Assembly (NCBI GenBank): GCA_035638775.1
Contig: DASQZJ010000029.1
Span: forward strand, 69,310 to 133,309
Reading direction: 5' to 3'
Source: DASQZJ01 sp035638775
Lineage (GTDB): Bacteria > Pseudomonadota > Gammaproteobacteria > UBA5335 > SLRW01
DNA: 64,000 bases
Shown: positions 49,742 to 58,130 of the stretch, piece by piece
Layout of the letters: every line of letters starts with the position of its first letter
How positions within the stretch are numbered: position 1 is the stretch's first letter
Position numbers and translations under genes: made by a program
The notes under the pieces: generated by a model
What the model was told of the DNA's origin: nothing
Databases searched by the model: none
The model's input: only the letters and a program-made list of their open reading frames with translations

Positions 49742-51307
49742 TCAGCGCTCCCTCCCCTCGCCGGACGGCGTGCCCCAGCCGCCGCCGCCGGCCGAGGCCA
49801 CCGACAGCACCTGGCCGGCACGCACCGACAGCTGCGCCTTGCCCGGCACCGGCTCGCCGTCCAGGCGGTTCTCGCCCGGCCTGCCGGGCCCACCCCCGGC
49901 GAGCCCCCAGGGGGCGTGCGTGCGCCGCTCGGTCAGCAGGGTCACCTCGGCCGGGGCCAGGAACTCGAACTCCCGCACCAGGCCGTCGCCGCCCGGCCGC
50001 GCCCCGGCGCCGCCGGATCCCGCTCGCAGCGCATAGCGACGCACCCGCAGGGGGAAATTCAGCTCCAGGACCTCGATCGGGGTATTGAGGGTGTTGGTCA
50101 TGTGGGTCTGCACGCCGTCAAGGCCGCCGCCGTCGCGCCCGGCGCCCATGCCGCCCCCCATGGTCTCGTAGTAGTCCCAGGCCGGGGCCCCGCGCGAACC
50201 CATCGCCACGTTGTTCATGCTGCCGTGGCTGGCGGCCGGCATCTTGTCCGGCAGCGCCTGCGCCAGCGCGCCGGTGACGGCGTCGACCACGCGCGTGCTG
50301 GTCTCGACATTGCCCGCGGCGACCGCGGCCGGGCGACGGGCGTTGAGCAAGCACCCCTCGGGGGCGCGCACGGCGACCGGGCGGAAGCTGCCCGCGCAGG
50401 CCGGCGTCTGCGGCGGCATCAGGCAGCGGAACACGTAGTAGACCGCGGCGGCCGTCACCGACAGCGGGCAGTTCACGTTCCCTGCGACCTGCGCACCGGT
50501 ACCGGCAAAGTCCACGGTGACGTCGTCAGACTCGGCGGTGACCGTGGCGACGATGGGGATCTCGCGGTTTCCGCGCCCGTCGTCGTCGAGGCAGTCACCG
50601 AAGCGATAGCGCCCGTCCGGGATCGCGGCCAGGGCCGAGCGTGCCAGGCGTTCCGCATAATCGTTCAGCGCCGCCAGGCGTCGCGTGAAGCTCCCGGCAC
50701 CCTGGGTCCGGACCAGCTCGGCCAGGCGGCGGACGCCCACCCGGTTGGCGCTGATCTGGGCGGCGAAATCGCCGCGGGCCTGCCCGGGATTGCGCAGCGC
50801 GGACACGATCCGGTCCAGCGCGTCCTCGTCGACGCCCCCCGCCCCGGCCACCCGGGTCGGGGCGATCACCAGTCCCTCCTCCTCGAGACGGGAGGACAGT
50901 GGCATGGAGCCCGGCGAGGCCGAGCCGATGTCCGCGTGGTGCGCCCGGTTGACCACGAAGCCGACCCGGCGGCCGTCGACGAACACCGGTGCCACGACCG
51001 TGACGTCGGGGAGGTGGGTGCCTCCGAGGTACGGGTCGTTGAGCAGCACCATGTCGCCCTCGTGCCATTCGCGGGCGGCGACCACGTCGGCCATGGCATA
51101 GGCCATGCTGCCCAGGTGCACCGGGATGTGGGCCGCCTGCGCGCACAGCGCGCCGTCGGGGTCGAACACCGCGCAGGAGAAATCCAGCCGGTCGCGAATG
51201 TTGGGTGAGAATGCCGCCCGCCGCAGCACCGCGCCCATCTCGTCACAGACCGCCGCGATGCGGCTCGCGAACAGGCTCAGCTCGATCCCCTCGTCGCTGC
51301 TCGACAT
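49742..51307 (-). CDS. hydantoinase B/oxoprolinase family protein (HyuB-like), orphan
   Basis: This 521-residue protein is the B-subunit type of N-methylhydantoinase/5-oxoprolinase/acetone carboxylase-related enzymes. Family blocks are SRIAAVCDEMGAVLRRAAFS, RLDFSCAVFD, HIPVHLGSMAYAM, LNDPYLGGTHLPDVTV, NRAHHADIGSASPGSMP and NCPLSVTAAAVYYVFRCL. Such proteins normally need an A subunit (HyuA), which is not encoded next to it or elsewhere in this window. GGGAGG before the ATG at 51307 sets the start. Substrate cannot be told. It is divergent from sodB. Confidence 0.88.
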   Translation of the reverse strand: MSSSDEGIELSLFASRIAAVCDEMGAVLRRAAFSPNIRDRLDFSCAVFDPDGALCAQAAHIPVHLGSMAYAMADVVAAREWHEGDMVLLNDPYLGGTHLPDVTVVAPVFVDGRRVGFVVNRAHHADIGSASPGSMPLSSRLEEEGLVIAPTRVAGAGGVDEDALDRIVSALRNPGQARGDFAAQISANRVGVRRLAELVRTQGAGSFTRRLAALNDYAERLARSALAAIPDGRYRFGDCLDDDGRGNREIPIVATVTAESDDVTVDFAGTGAQVAGNVNCPLSVTAAAVYYVFRCLMPPQTPACAGSFRPVAVRAPEGCLLNARRPAAVAAGNVETSTRVVDAVTGALAQALPDKMPAASHGSMNNVAMGSRGAPAWDYYETMGGGMGAGRDGGGLDGVQTHMTNTLNTPIEVLELNFPLRVRRYALRAGSGGAGARPGGDGLVREFEFLAPAEVTLLTERRTHAPWGLAGGGPGRPGENRLDGEPVPGKAQLSVRAGQVLSVASAGGGGWGTPSGEGRER

Positions 51308-51377
51308 GTCTCCTCCCGGGCCGGCGCCGCGTTGCAATCTTACGGTCATTCGCCTATTTTAGGCTGTTCCGTGAACC

Positions 51378-51407
51378 CGATCTAAGATCGAGCCTCCGTG
51401 CACGGAG
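51378..51407. promoter_or_regulatory. twin palindromes in the hyuB-like/sodB gap
   Basis: CGATCT-A-AGATCG (51378-51390) and the perfect 14-mer CTCCGTG/CACGGAG (51394-51407) lie three bases apart in a 150-bp divergent gap. They look like operator sites, but no regulator can be named from sequence. Confidence 0.4.
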
Positions 51408-51457
51408 TTTCATTCACCGGGTTTTGACACCCGCCACGGACTGAAAAGGATTGCACT

Positions 51458-52042
51458 ATGGCTCATGAACTCCCCGAACTGCCATACGCACTGGATGCCC
51501 TGGAGCCGCACATCTCCAGGGAGACGCTGGAGTATCACTACGGCAAGCATCACCGGACCTACGTCGACACGCTGAACAAGCTGATCGAGGGGACCGAGTA
51601 CGCCAGCATGTCGCTCGAGGACACCATCCGGAAGGCGAGCGGCAAGCTGTTCAACCAGGCCGCGCAGGTGTGGAACCACACCTTCTACTGGCACAGCATG
51701 AGTCCCCGCGGCGGCGGCGACCCCAGCGGCGAGCTGGCCAAGGCGATCGACAGCAGCTTCGGCTCCATCGACGAGTTCCGCAAGCAGTTCACCGAGCAGA
51801 CCATCGGCAACTTCGGCTCCGGCTGGGGCTGGCTGGTGCAGAAGTCGGACGGCTCCCTGGCCATCGTGGAAACCGACGACGCCAAGACGCCGCTGACCGA
51901 CTCCAGCGTCAAGACGCTGCTGGCCTGCGACATCTGGGAGCACGCGTACTACATCGACTACCGGAACGCCCGGCCCAAGTACATGGAGGCGTTCTGGAAG
52001 CTGGTCCACTGGGATTTCGTGGCCGGCAACCTGTCGAAGTAA
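51458..52042 (+). CDS. sodB: superoxide dismutase, Fe type
   Basis: SodB dismutates superoxide. The 194-residue protein has metal ligands in TLEYHYGKHHRTYVDTLNK (first His), NHTFYWHSMSP (second His) and CDIWEHAYYIDY (Asp and His), plus FGSGWGWLVQ. The Gln-containing FNQAAQVWNHTFYW block and ALGN-less pattern favour iron rather than manganese, as does similarity to E. coli SodB; cambialistic use cannot be excluded. AAGGA precedes the ATG at 51458. A strong terminator follows the gene. Confidence 0.94.
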   Translation: MAHELPELPYALDALEPHISRETLEYHYGKHHRTYVDTLNKLIEGTEYASMSLEDTIRKASGKLFNQAAQVWNHTFYWHSMSPRGGGDPSGELAKAIDSSFGSIDEFRKQFTEQTIGNFGSGWGWLVQKSDGSLAIVETDDAKTPLTDSSVKTLLACDIWEHAYYIDYRNARPKYMEAFWKLVHWDFVAGNLSK

Positions 52043-52079
52043 CGCCGGCTTCGCGCCGCGAAGCCCGCGCGAAATCGAA

Positions 52080-52105
52080 CGGGGCTGCCCGGCGGGGCAG
52101 CCCCG
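52080..52105 (+). terminator. sodB terminator
   Basis: CGGGGCTGCCC/GGGCAGCCCCG forms an 11-bp stem with a 4-base loop followed by CTTTACTT. A second hairpin, GGCTTCGC/GCGAAGCC, precedes it at 52047-52065, directly after the sodB stop. Confidence 0.8.
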
Positions 52106-52144
52106 CTTTACTTGACCACGCCAAGGTCCCGGAAGTCTGACACC

Positions 52145-53323
52145 ATGACCGAACACCTGATGTCCACCTACGCCCGACTGCCGGTCGCGTTCGCGCGCGG
52201 CGAGGGCGCCTGGCTGTGGGACAACGAGGGCAATGCGTACCTGGACGCCCTGAGCGGCATCGCCGTGTGCGGGCTGGGTCATGCCCATCCCGAGGTCACC
52301 GAGGCGATCCGGGGCCAGGCCGCGCGGCTGCTGCACACCTCGAACCTCTACCGGATCCCGCTGCAGGAGGAGCTCGCGGATCGGCTGTGCGGCGTGACCG
52401 GCATGGACCGCGCGTTCTTCTGCAACTCCGGGGCGGAGGCCAACGAGACCGCCATCAAGCTGGCGCGCCTGCACGGTCACCGGCGCGACGTGAGCAACCC
52501 GCAGATCGTGGTGGCCGAGGGCGCCTTCCACGGCCGTACCATCGCCACCCTCACCGCGACCGGCAACCGGCGCGTCCAGGCGGGTTTCGAACCCCTGGCG
52601 CCCGGCTTCGTGCGCGCTCCCTGGGGCGACGCCGACGCGCTCGCCGAGGTGGCCCGGCGCCGCAACGACATCGTCGCGGTGCTGGTCGAGCCGGTGCAGG
52701 GCGAGAGCGGCGTCCGTATCCCTCCGCGAGGCTACCTGGCCGATCTGCGCCGGCTCTGCGACGAGCGCGGCTGGCTCCTGATGGCGGACGAGGTGCAGTC
52801 GGGCAACGGCCGTACCGGCCGCTGGCTGGCCAGCCAGCACGAGGAGGCCGTGCCGGATATCGTCACCCTCGCCAAGGGACTGGCCAACGGCGTGCCGATC
52901 GGCGCCTGCCTGGCGCGCGGGCCGGCGGCGGAGGCGTTCCGCCCCGGCAATCACGGCTCCACCTTCGGCGGCAATCCGCTGGCCTGCGCGTCCGCACTGG
53001 CGGTGCTGCGCACGATCGAGAAGGACGGCCTGCTGGCGCGTGCCGCCGAGCTGGGCGAACGCATCGCCGCCGGTCTCGGGCACGCCCTGCAAGACCTGGA
53101 TGCGGTGCGCGAAGTCCGCCATCGCGGCCTGATGCTGGCGATCGAGCTGGACCGCCCCTGCGGCGAGCTGGTGCAGCGGGCGCTCGACGAACGGCTGCTG
53201 ATCAACGTCACCGCCGAGCGCGTGGTGCGGCTGCTCCCGCCGCTGGTACTCGGCGACGCCGACGCGGACGAGCTGGTCGAGCGGCTCGTGCGGGTGATCC
53301 GCGCCTTCCTGCAGCAGCAGTGA
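52145..53323 (+). CDS. argD: acetylornithine/succinyldiaminopimelate aminotransferase ArgD
   Basis: ArgD is a class III PLP aminotransferase making N-acetylornithine (and often succinyl-DAP). The 392-residue protein has LDALSGIAVCGLGHAHPEV, CNSGAEANETAIKLAR (phosphate-binding), GAFHGRT, VEPVQGESGV, LMADEVQSGNGRTG and the PLP Lys at about residue 244 in VTLAKGLANG. The ATG at 52145 gives an ArgD-like N-terminus; others lie at 52112 (too early) and 52160. It is followed 9 bp later by argF, forming an argD-argF pair. Confidence 0.94.
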   Translation: MTEHLMSTYARLPVAFARGEGAWLWDNEGNAYLDALSGIAVCGLGHAHPEVTEAIRGQAARLLHTSNLYRIPLQEELADRLCGVTGMDRAFFCNSGAEANETAIKLARLHGHRRDVSNPQIVVAEGAFHGRTIATLTATGNRRVQAGFEPLAPGFVRAPWGDADALAEVARRRNDIVAVLVEPVQGESGVRIPPRGYLADLRRLCDERGWLLMADEVQSGNGRTGRWLASQHEEAVPDIVTLAKGLANGVPIGACLARGPAAEAFRPGNHGSTFGGNPLACASALAVLRTIEKDGLLARAAELGERIAAGLGHALQDLDAVREVRHRGLMLAIELDRPCGELVQRALDERLLINVTAERVVRLLPPLVLGDADADELVERLVRVIRAFLQQQ

Positions 53324-53332
53324 GCGGCCTCC

Positions 53333-54247
53333 GTGAGCGTGCGGCACTTCATCACCCTGCTCGACCTCGAGACCGCCGAACTCGAGCGCCTGCTGGCGCG
53401 GGCCTCGGAGTTTCGCCGTCTGCACACGGCCGGCGAACGGGTCCCCGGCACGCCGCTGGCGCGCCGGACCCTGGCGATGATCTTCGAGAAGGCCTCCACG
53501 CGCACCCGTGTCTCCTTCGAGGCCGGCATGGCCCAGCTCGGCGGCAGCGCCATGTTCCTCTCGCCCCGCGACACCCAGCTCGGGCGGGGCGAGCCCGTCG
53601 CCGACACCGCGCGGGTGCTGTCGCGGATGGTCGACTGCGTGATGATCCGCGCCAACGCGCATGCCTCGGTGGAAGAGTTCGCCGCGCACTCGCGCGTGCC
53701 GGTGATCAACGGCCTGACCGACCGGTTTCACCCCTGCCAGCTGCTGGCGGACATGCAGACCTGGCGCGAGCACCGGGGCGAAATCGCCGGACGCACCGTG
53801 GCTTGGGTCGGCGACGGCAACAACGTGTGCAACTCCTACATCAACGCCGCCGGCCGCTTCCGCTTCCGGCTGCGGATCGCCAGTCCCGGGGGATACGGGC
53901 CCGACACCTCCCTGATCCGCCACGCCGACGTGGAGCTGGTGGCCGACCCCCGCGAGGCGGTGCGCGATGCGGACCTGGTGGTGACCGACGTCTGGGCCAG
54001 CATGGGGCAGGAGGCCGAACAGCAGCAGCGGGCCTCGGCCTTCGCGGACTACCAGGTCAGCGAGGAACTGATGGCGCGCGCCCGGCCGGATGCGCTGTTC
54101 ATGCACTGCCTGCCGGCCCATCGCGGCGAGGAGGTGGCGGCCGCGGTCATCGACGGGCCGCAGAGCGTGGTGTGGGACGAGGCGGAGAATCGCCTGCACG
54201 CGCAGAAAGCGCTGCTCGAGCTGCTGCTGGCCGACTCGCCCGACTGA
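53333..54247 (+). CDS. argF: ornithine carbamoyltransferase ArgF
   Basis: ArgF makes citrulline from ornithine and carbamoyl phosphate. The 304-residue protein has HFITLLDLETAELERLL at the N-terminus, the carbamoyl-phosphate site FEKASTRTRVSFEAGM, ANAHASVEEFA, NGLTDRFHPCQLLADM with the HPCQ motif, WVGDGNNVCNSYI and the ornithine-site HCLPAHRGEEV. Start is a GTG 9 bp after argD. The downstream neighbour egtD is convergent, 13 bp away, with no terminator visible. Confidence 0.95.
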   Translation: MSVRHFITLLDLETAELERLLARASEFRRLHTAGERVPGTPLARRTLAMIFEKASTRTRVSFEAGMAQLGGSAMFLSPRDTQLGRGEPVADTARVLSRMVDCVMIRANAHASVEEFAAHSRVPVINGLTDRFHPCQLLADMQTWREHRGEIAGRTVAWVGDGNNVCNSYINAAGRFRFRLRIASPGGYGPDTSLIRHADVELVADPREAVRDADLVVTDVWASMGQEAEQQQRASAFADYQVSEELMARARPDALFMHCLPAHRGEEVAAAVIDGPQSVVWDEAENRLHAQKALLELLLADSPD

Positions 54248-54260
54248 GGCCGGTGGCCCC

Positions 54261-55259
54261 TCAGGCAGGTGCCGCCAGCGCCAGCGAGAAGTAGCCGTCC
54301 GGCGGCTGGTAGTGCTCCAGCAGCGCCAGGCCGGCCGCAAAGAGCAGCTCTTCCAGTCCTTCCGGGGTGAACTTGCGGCTGATCTCGGTGCGCAGCGGCT
54401 CGCCCGCCGCGATCGTGATCTCGCGGCCGACCACCCCCAGCGAGACCCGCTGCGCCCGCTCGGGAACCAGGTACATCTCCACCTGGGAGCGCTCGGGCAC
54501 GAACGCGGCGCGATGGCGGAAGGCCTCGACGTCGAAGTCGGCGCCGAGCTCCCGGTTGATCACCCGTAGCACGTTGCGGTTGAACTCCGCGGTGATGCCC
54601 GCGCTGTCGTTGTACGCCGCCCGCAGCACGGCGGGATCCTTGATCCGGTCTGCACCCAGCAGCAGGTGGTCGCCATCGCCCATGCAGGAGCGCAGCTCGC
54701 GCAGAAACGCCAGCCCGGCCTCCGGCTCGAAGTTGCCCAGGGTTCCGCCGAGGAAGGCGTACAGGCGGCGGCCGGCGGGTCGCGGCAGGTTATCGAGCCC
54801 GCCGTTGTAGTCGCCCACCAGGGCATTGACCTCCAGCCAGGGATAGTCCCGGACCAGGCCCTCGCCGGCCTCGAGCATCATCCCTTCGCTGACGTCGAAC
54901 GGCCAGTAGATGGGGTGCTGGCCCAGCGCCTGTGCGGCGGTGAGCAGGTGGCGGGTCTTGCGCGAGGCGCCGCTGCCGAGCTCGAACAGGTGATCGGGGC
55001 GCGCCCGGCGCAGGATTGCCCGTGCGCGCTCGCGCAGCAGGCGGTCTTCGGTGCGGGTCGGGTAGTACTCGGGCGTATCGCAGATGCGGTCGAACAGCCG
55101 CGAGCCCCGGTCGTCGTAGAAGTACTTCGGCGGCAGCGTGCGGGGCGGGACGAGCAACCCGGCCCGCACGTCATCCTGGAGGCCGGGCACCGGGCGGGCC
55201 GGCTTCACGATGCAGCAATGCAGCCTGTCACCGGACTTGGGGGCGCGGTTGGTGCTCAC
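54261..55259 (-). CDS. egtD: L-histidine N-alpha-methyltransferase EgtD
   Basis: EgtD trimethylates histidine to hercynine, the first step of ergothioneine synthesis. The 332-residue protein belongs to the SAM-dependent EgtD family: PPKYFYDDRGSRLFDRIC, PEYYPTRTEDRLLRE, the SAM motif LFELGSGASRKTRHLL, FLGGTLGNFEPEAG, LLLGADRIKDPAVLRAAYND and the C-terminal FSLALA. A GTG with GGAG five bases upstream is chosen; another in-frame GTG lies 27 bp further up. It is divergent from egtC-egtB with 109 bp between them. Confidence 0.93.
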   Translation of the reverse strand: MSTNRAPKSGDRLHCCIVKPARPVPGLQDDVRAGLLVPPRTLPPKYFYDDRGSRLFDRICDTPEYYPTRTEDRLLRERARAILRRARPDHLFELGSGASRKTRHLLTAAQALGQHPIYWPFDVSEGMMLEAGEGLVRDYPWLEVNALVGDYNGGLDNLPRPAGRRLYAFLGGTLGNFEPEAGLAFLRELRSCMGDGDHLLLGADRIKDPAVLRAAYNDSAGITAEFNRNVLRVINRELGADFDVEAFRHRAAFVPERSQVEMYLVPERAQRVSLGVVGREITIAAGEPLRTEISRKFTPEGLEELLFAAGLALLEHYQPPDGYFSLALAAPA

Positions 55260-55368
55260 GGTGTCTCCGGGGATGAACGGCAGCACTACAGTAGGCTACC
55301 ATCCGGTGCATGCCAAGCACGGCTTCCGGACCGTGGCGGTTCGCCGGTTTCCAGGAGACCTCTTTACT

Positions 55369-56142
55369 ATGTGTCGCATCGCCGCCTACATGGGAACCCC
55401 GATCCCGCTGGGGCAGTTCCTCATGCAGCCGCCGCACAGCCTGTACCGGCAGTCCTGGGATGCCCGCGAGCTGCAGACCGCCACGGTCAACGCGGACGGC
55501 TTCGGGCTCGGCTGGCTGGACGACCAGGGGCGTCCGGCGACCTACACCAACACCGCCCCCATCTGGTCCGACCCCAACCTCTCGGGCCTGGGCCGGAGCC
55601 TGGCGAGCCCGGTCTGGCTCGGCAACGTGCGCAGCGCCACGCCGGGGATGACGGTCAACCAGCACAACACCCAGCCGTTCGCCGACGAGCAGTGGCTCTA
55701 TACCCACAACGGCTTCATCGACAATTTCACCCGCGGGCTGCGGCCACGCCTGCAGCAGTGGCTGGACGTCGAGATCCAGGCGGGGATCCAGGGCACCACC
55801 GATTCCGAGTACCTGTTTGCGCTGCTGCGCCAGATCCTCGCGGGCGAGCCCGAGGTTCCGGCGGCACTGCGCCGGGCCTGCTCGCTGATCGAGACCTGGG
55901 CACCCGGCGAACGTGCGTTGCTCAGCCTGGTGATGACCGACGGCCTGCGGCTGTACGCCTTGCGCCACGCCCTCGCCGCGGAGCCGCCGACGCTGTACTA
56001 CAGCACCGACACGGACGGCTTCCCCGACGGCCAGCTGATCGCCTCGGAGCCGCTGGACGAGGCGGGCATCTGGCACGCGATCCCGCCGGGGCACCTGCTG
56101 ATCCTGGACCCGGAGCGCCCGGCCGAGCTGCTCGAGCTCTAG
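55369..56142 (+). CDS. egtC: gamma-glutamyl-hercynylcysteine S-oxide hydrolase EgtC
   Basis: EgtC is a class II glutamine amidotransferase-like hydrolase that removes glutamate from the EgtB product. The 257-residue protein starts MCRIAAYMGTP with the catalytic N-terminal Cys exposed after Met removal, and has VNADGFGLGWLDDQGR, WLGNVRSATPG and QPFADEQWLYTHNGFI. Its presence implies that EgtB here uses gamma-glutamylcysteine. AGGAGA precedes the ATG at 55369. It is followed after 59 bp by egtB. A plain glutamine amidotransferase is less likely given the neighbours. Confidence 0.9.
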   Translation: MCRIAAYMGTPIPLGQFLMQPPHSLYRQSWDARELQTATVNADGFGLGWLDDQGRPATYTNTAPIWSDPNLSGLGRSLASPVWLGNVRSATPGMTVNQHNTQPFADEQWLYTHNGFIDNFTRGLRPRLQQWLDVEIQAGIQGTTDSEYLFALLRQILAGEPEVPAALRRACSLIETWAPGERALLSLVMTDGLRLYALRHALAAEPPTLYYSTDTDGFPDGQLIASEPLDEAGIWHAIPPGHLLILDPERPAELLEL

Positions 56143-56201
56143 CAGCAGCCGGCAGCGGGGCGCGGCGTCCCGCCGCGACGTGCAAGGGAGGAACGTCGAG
56201 C

Positions 56202-57365
56202 GTGACCGAACCCGAATACGAGACCGCACTGGGCCGGCTGGCCGAGCTGCAGCGCGCGACCCTGTCCCTGCTGGGCCGGCACGATGACGACACGTGCCGG
56301 CGACAGCACCACCCGGAGCTGAGCCCGATCTCCTGGCACGTGGGACACTGCGCCTTCGTCGAGACCTACTGGCTGCGCGAGCGCCTCCGCGGGGAGGGGC
56401 TGCTCGGCCCGGAACACCACGCGCTGTACTTCCCGGAGAACACCCCCAAGTCCCGCCGCGCGCCCCGTCTGCCGGCCCGTGCCGAACTCGCCGGCTGGGT
56501 GGAGACGCTGCACGCCGACAATCGGCGGGCGTGGCGTGAGATGCTGGCGGACGGGACCGATCCCCTCCTGCAGGATGGCTACCTGCTGCTGTTCGTGCTC
56601 CAGCACTACTGCCAGCACCTCGAGACCCTGCGCATGCTGCTGCGTCAGCTGCTCCCGGCGGACGCGCCGCCGGCGCCCGGCGGAGGCGGTCCCGCCGCGC
56701 CCCCGGCCCGGTTCGTGGAGATCCCTGCCGGCCGCCACCGGGTGGGCACGGACGATCATCCGGGGGCCTATGACAACGAGCTGCCCCCGCGCGAGCTCGA
56801 GCTCCCCTCCTTCTCCATCGCCGCGCGGCCGGTAAGCAACGCCGGGTACCTGGGGTTCCTGCGCGACGGCGGCTACCACGACGAGCGGCTCTGGACGGCA
56901 GCGGGGCGGGAGTGGCTCCGGCGAACCGGGGCCGTGGCCCCCGGGCACTGGGTCCGCGCCGGCGACGGCGGCTGGCTGCTGGCGGACGCTGACGGCCTGC
57001 ACGCATTCGACCCCGCCGCGCCGGTCGCCGGCCTGAGCCTGCACGAGGCCCGGGCCTTCGCCCGCTGGGCGGGATGCCGGCTGCCGCACGAGTACGAGTG
57101 GGAGGCGGCCTGCCGCGCCGGGGTCCTGGAGGACGTCGGCCGGGCGTGGGAGTGGTGCGGCAACGCCTTCCATCCCTACCCGGGCTTTCGCGCCTTTCCC
57201 TACGACGGCTATTCGACACCCTGGTTCGACGGCACCCATTACGTGCTGCGGGGCGCCAGCGGGCACACCGAGCCCGAGATCCGCCGCCCCGGCTTCCGCA
57301 ACTTCTACCAGGCCGACCAGCGCCACATGTTCGCCGGACTGCGCCTGGCGCGGGGCGGCGCGTAG
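56202..57365 (+). CDS. egtB: hercynine oxygenase EgtB
   Basis: EgtB is a non-haem iron sulfoxide synthase joining hercynine and gamma-glutamylcysteine with O2. The 387-residue protein has an N-terminal DinB-like domain with SWHVGHCAFVETYWLRERL and the iron-binding H-x3-H-x-E in QHYCQHLET, and a C-terminal FGE-sulfatase domain from about residue 170 (FVEIPAGRHRVGTD, CRLPHEYEWEAACRAG, WEWCGNAF, PGFRNFYQADQRHMFAGLRLAR). The start is a GTG with GGGAGG ten bases upstream. It completes egtD, egtC and egtB; no egtA or egtE is in the window. Confidence 0.92.
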   Translation: MTEPEYETALGRLAELQRATLSLLGRHDDDTCRRQHHPELSPISWHVGHCAFVETYWLRERLRGEGLLGPEHHALYFPENTPKSRRAPRLPARAELAGWVETLHADNRRAWREMLADGTDPLLQDGYLLLFVLQHYCQHLETLRMLLRQLLPADAPPAPGGGGPAAPPARFVEIPAGRHRVGTDDHPGAYDNELPPRELELPSFSIAARPVSNAGYLGFLRDGGYHDERLWTAAGREWLRRTGAVAPGHWVRAGDGGWLLADADGLHAFDPAAPVAGLSLHEARAFARWAGCRLPHEYEWEAACRAGVLEDVGRAWEWCGNAFHPYPGFRAFPYDGYSTPWFDGTHYVLRGASGHTEPEIRRPGFRNFYQADQRHMFAGLRLARGGA

Positions 57366-57378
57366 CGCGCCGGTCCGG

Positions 57379-57780
57379 TCAGGGCTCCATCAGCCCGTGG
57401 ATCACCAGGTCGGTGAAGCTGACGATGCCCAGCACCTCGCCTTCCTCGATCACCGGCGCCCGCGCCAGGCGGTAGCGCTCGAACAGGCGGGCGCAGTAGC
57501 GCACGTCCATGTCCGGGGGCACGCTCAGCACGGGCTTGGTCATCACCTCGTAGACGTTGACCCGGTCCGGAGAGCGGTCGCGCGCGAGCACCTGGCGTCC
57601 GATGTCCGAGATCAGGACCATGCCGTACTCGTCATCCTGGTGGCGCTTGTTCACGATCAGGGCCTTGGTCTCGGCGTGGCGCAGGCTCTTGAGCGCCTCG
57701 CGCACCGTGATGGTGCCGTCGACCACGTCGAAGCGGGTCCGCATGGCGTCGCGGACGCGGACGATTCTGCGCTGGTTCAT
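57379..57780 (-). CDS. CBS domain pair protein, last gene of the DUF1538 operon
   Basis: This 133-residue protein is a single pair of CBS domains: VRDAMRTRFDVVDGTITVREALKSLRH... and VYEVMTKPVLSVPPDMDVRYCARLFERY..., with EYGMVLISDIGRQV and EGEVLGIVSFTDLVIHGL as the strand-helix ends. Such pairs bind adenine nucleotides or SAM and often regulate transporters. Its ATG overlaps the stop of the P-II-like gene (ATGA), so it is co-translated with that gene and the two membrane proteins upstream. That suggests it senses nucleotide state for the transporter; this is inference. Convergent with egtB. Confidence 0.88.
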   Translation of the reverse strand: MNQRRIVRVRDAMRTRFDVVDGTITVREALKSLRHAETKALIVNKRHQDDEYGMVLISDIGRQVLARDRSPDRVNVYEVMTKPVLSVPPDMDVRYCARLFERYRLARAPVIEEGEVLGIVSFTDLVIHGLMEP

Positions 57781-58127
57781 AGCTCCTCCTGTACCCGGTC
57801 GGTCAGCTGCGCCACCTGGTGGCTGACGCCGACCGCGTCCTCCACGTCGAGCAGAAAGGCGATTCCCGTGCCCGCCTTGGTGTCGAACTCGCCGACGTCC
57901 TGCACCGTCTCCAGGATGCGCCGGCTGAGGTGCTCCTCCACCAGGAACAGCAGCATGTCGCGCTGGGTCTCCAGGCTCAGCCCGAAGAACGTGCGCGCCT
58001 TTTCCAGGCCCTCGCCCCGGGCCTGGGTGACCACGGTGGCGCCGGTGGCGCCCGCCTTGCGCGCGGCCTCCAGCACGGCGTCCGTCTTGCTGTCCTCGAC
58101 CAGGGCGATGATCAGCTTGAAATGCAT
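57777..58127 (-). CDS. P-II-like signalling protein in the DUF1538 operon
   Basis: This 116-residue protein reads as a divergent P-II (GlnB-like) fold: FKLIIALVEDSKTDAVLEAARKAGATGATVV (two beta-alpha-beta halves), a central loop GLEKARTFFGLSLETQRDM in place of the T-loop and GTGIAFLLDVEDAVGV near the C-terminus. The tyrosine that is uridylylated in GlnB and its surrounding motif are absent, so it is not a classical nitrogen regulator. It lies 3 bp after the second DUF1538 gene and overlaps the CBS gene by 4 bp. P-II relatives beside transporters usually gate them in response to nucleotides; that role is inferred. Confidence 0.87.
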   Translation of the reverse strand: MHFKLIIALVEDSKTDAVLEAARKAGATGATVVTQARGEGLEKARTFFGLSLETQRDMLLFLVEEHLSRRILETVQDVGEFDTKAGTGIAFLLDVEDAVGVSHQVAQLTDRVQEEL

Positions 58128-58130
58128 GGC

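Noticed and set aside
51424..51429. Consensus TTGACA as the -35 of sodB
   Set aside because: A -10 at correct spacing would fall on the Shine-Dalgarno and start codon region, and no TATAAT-like sequence is there.
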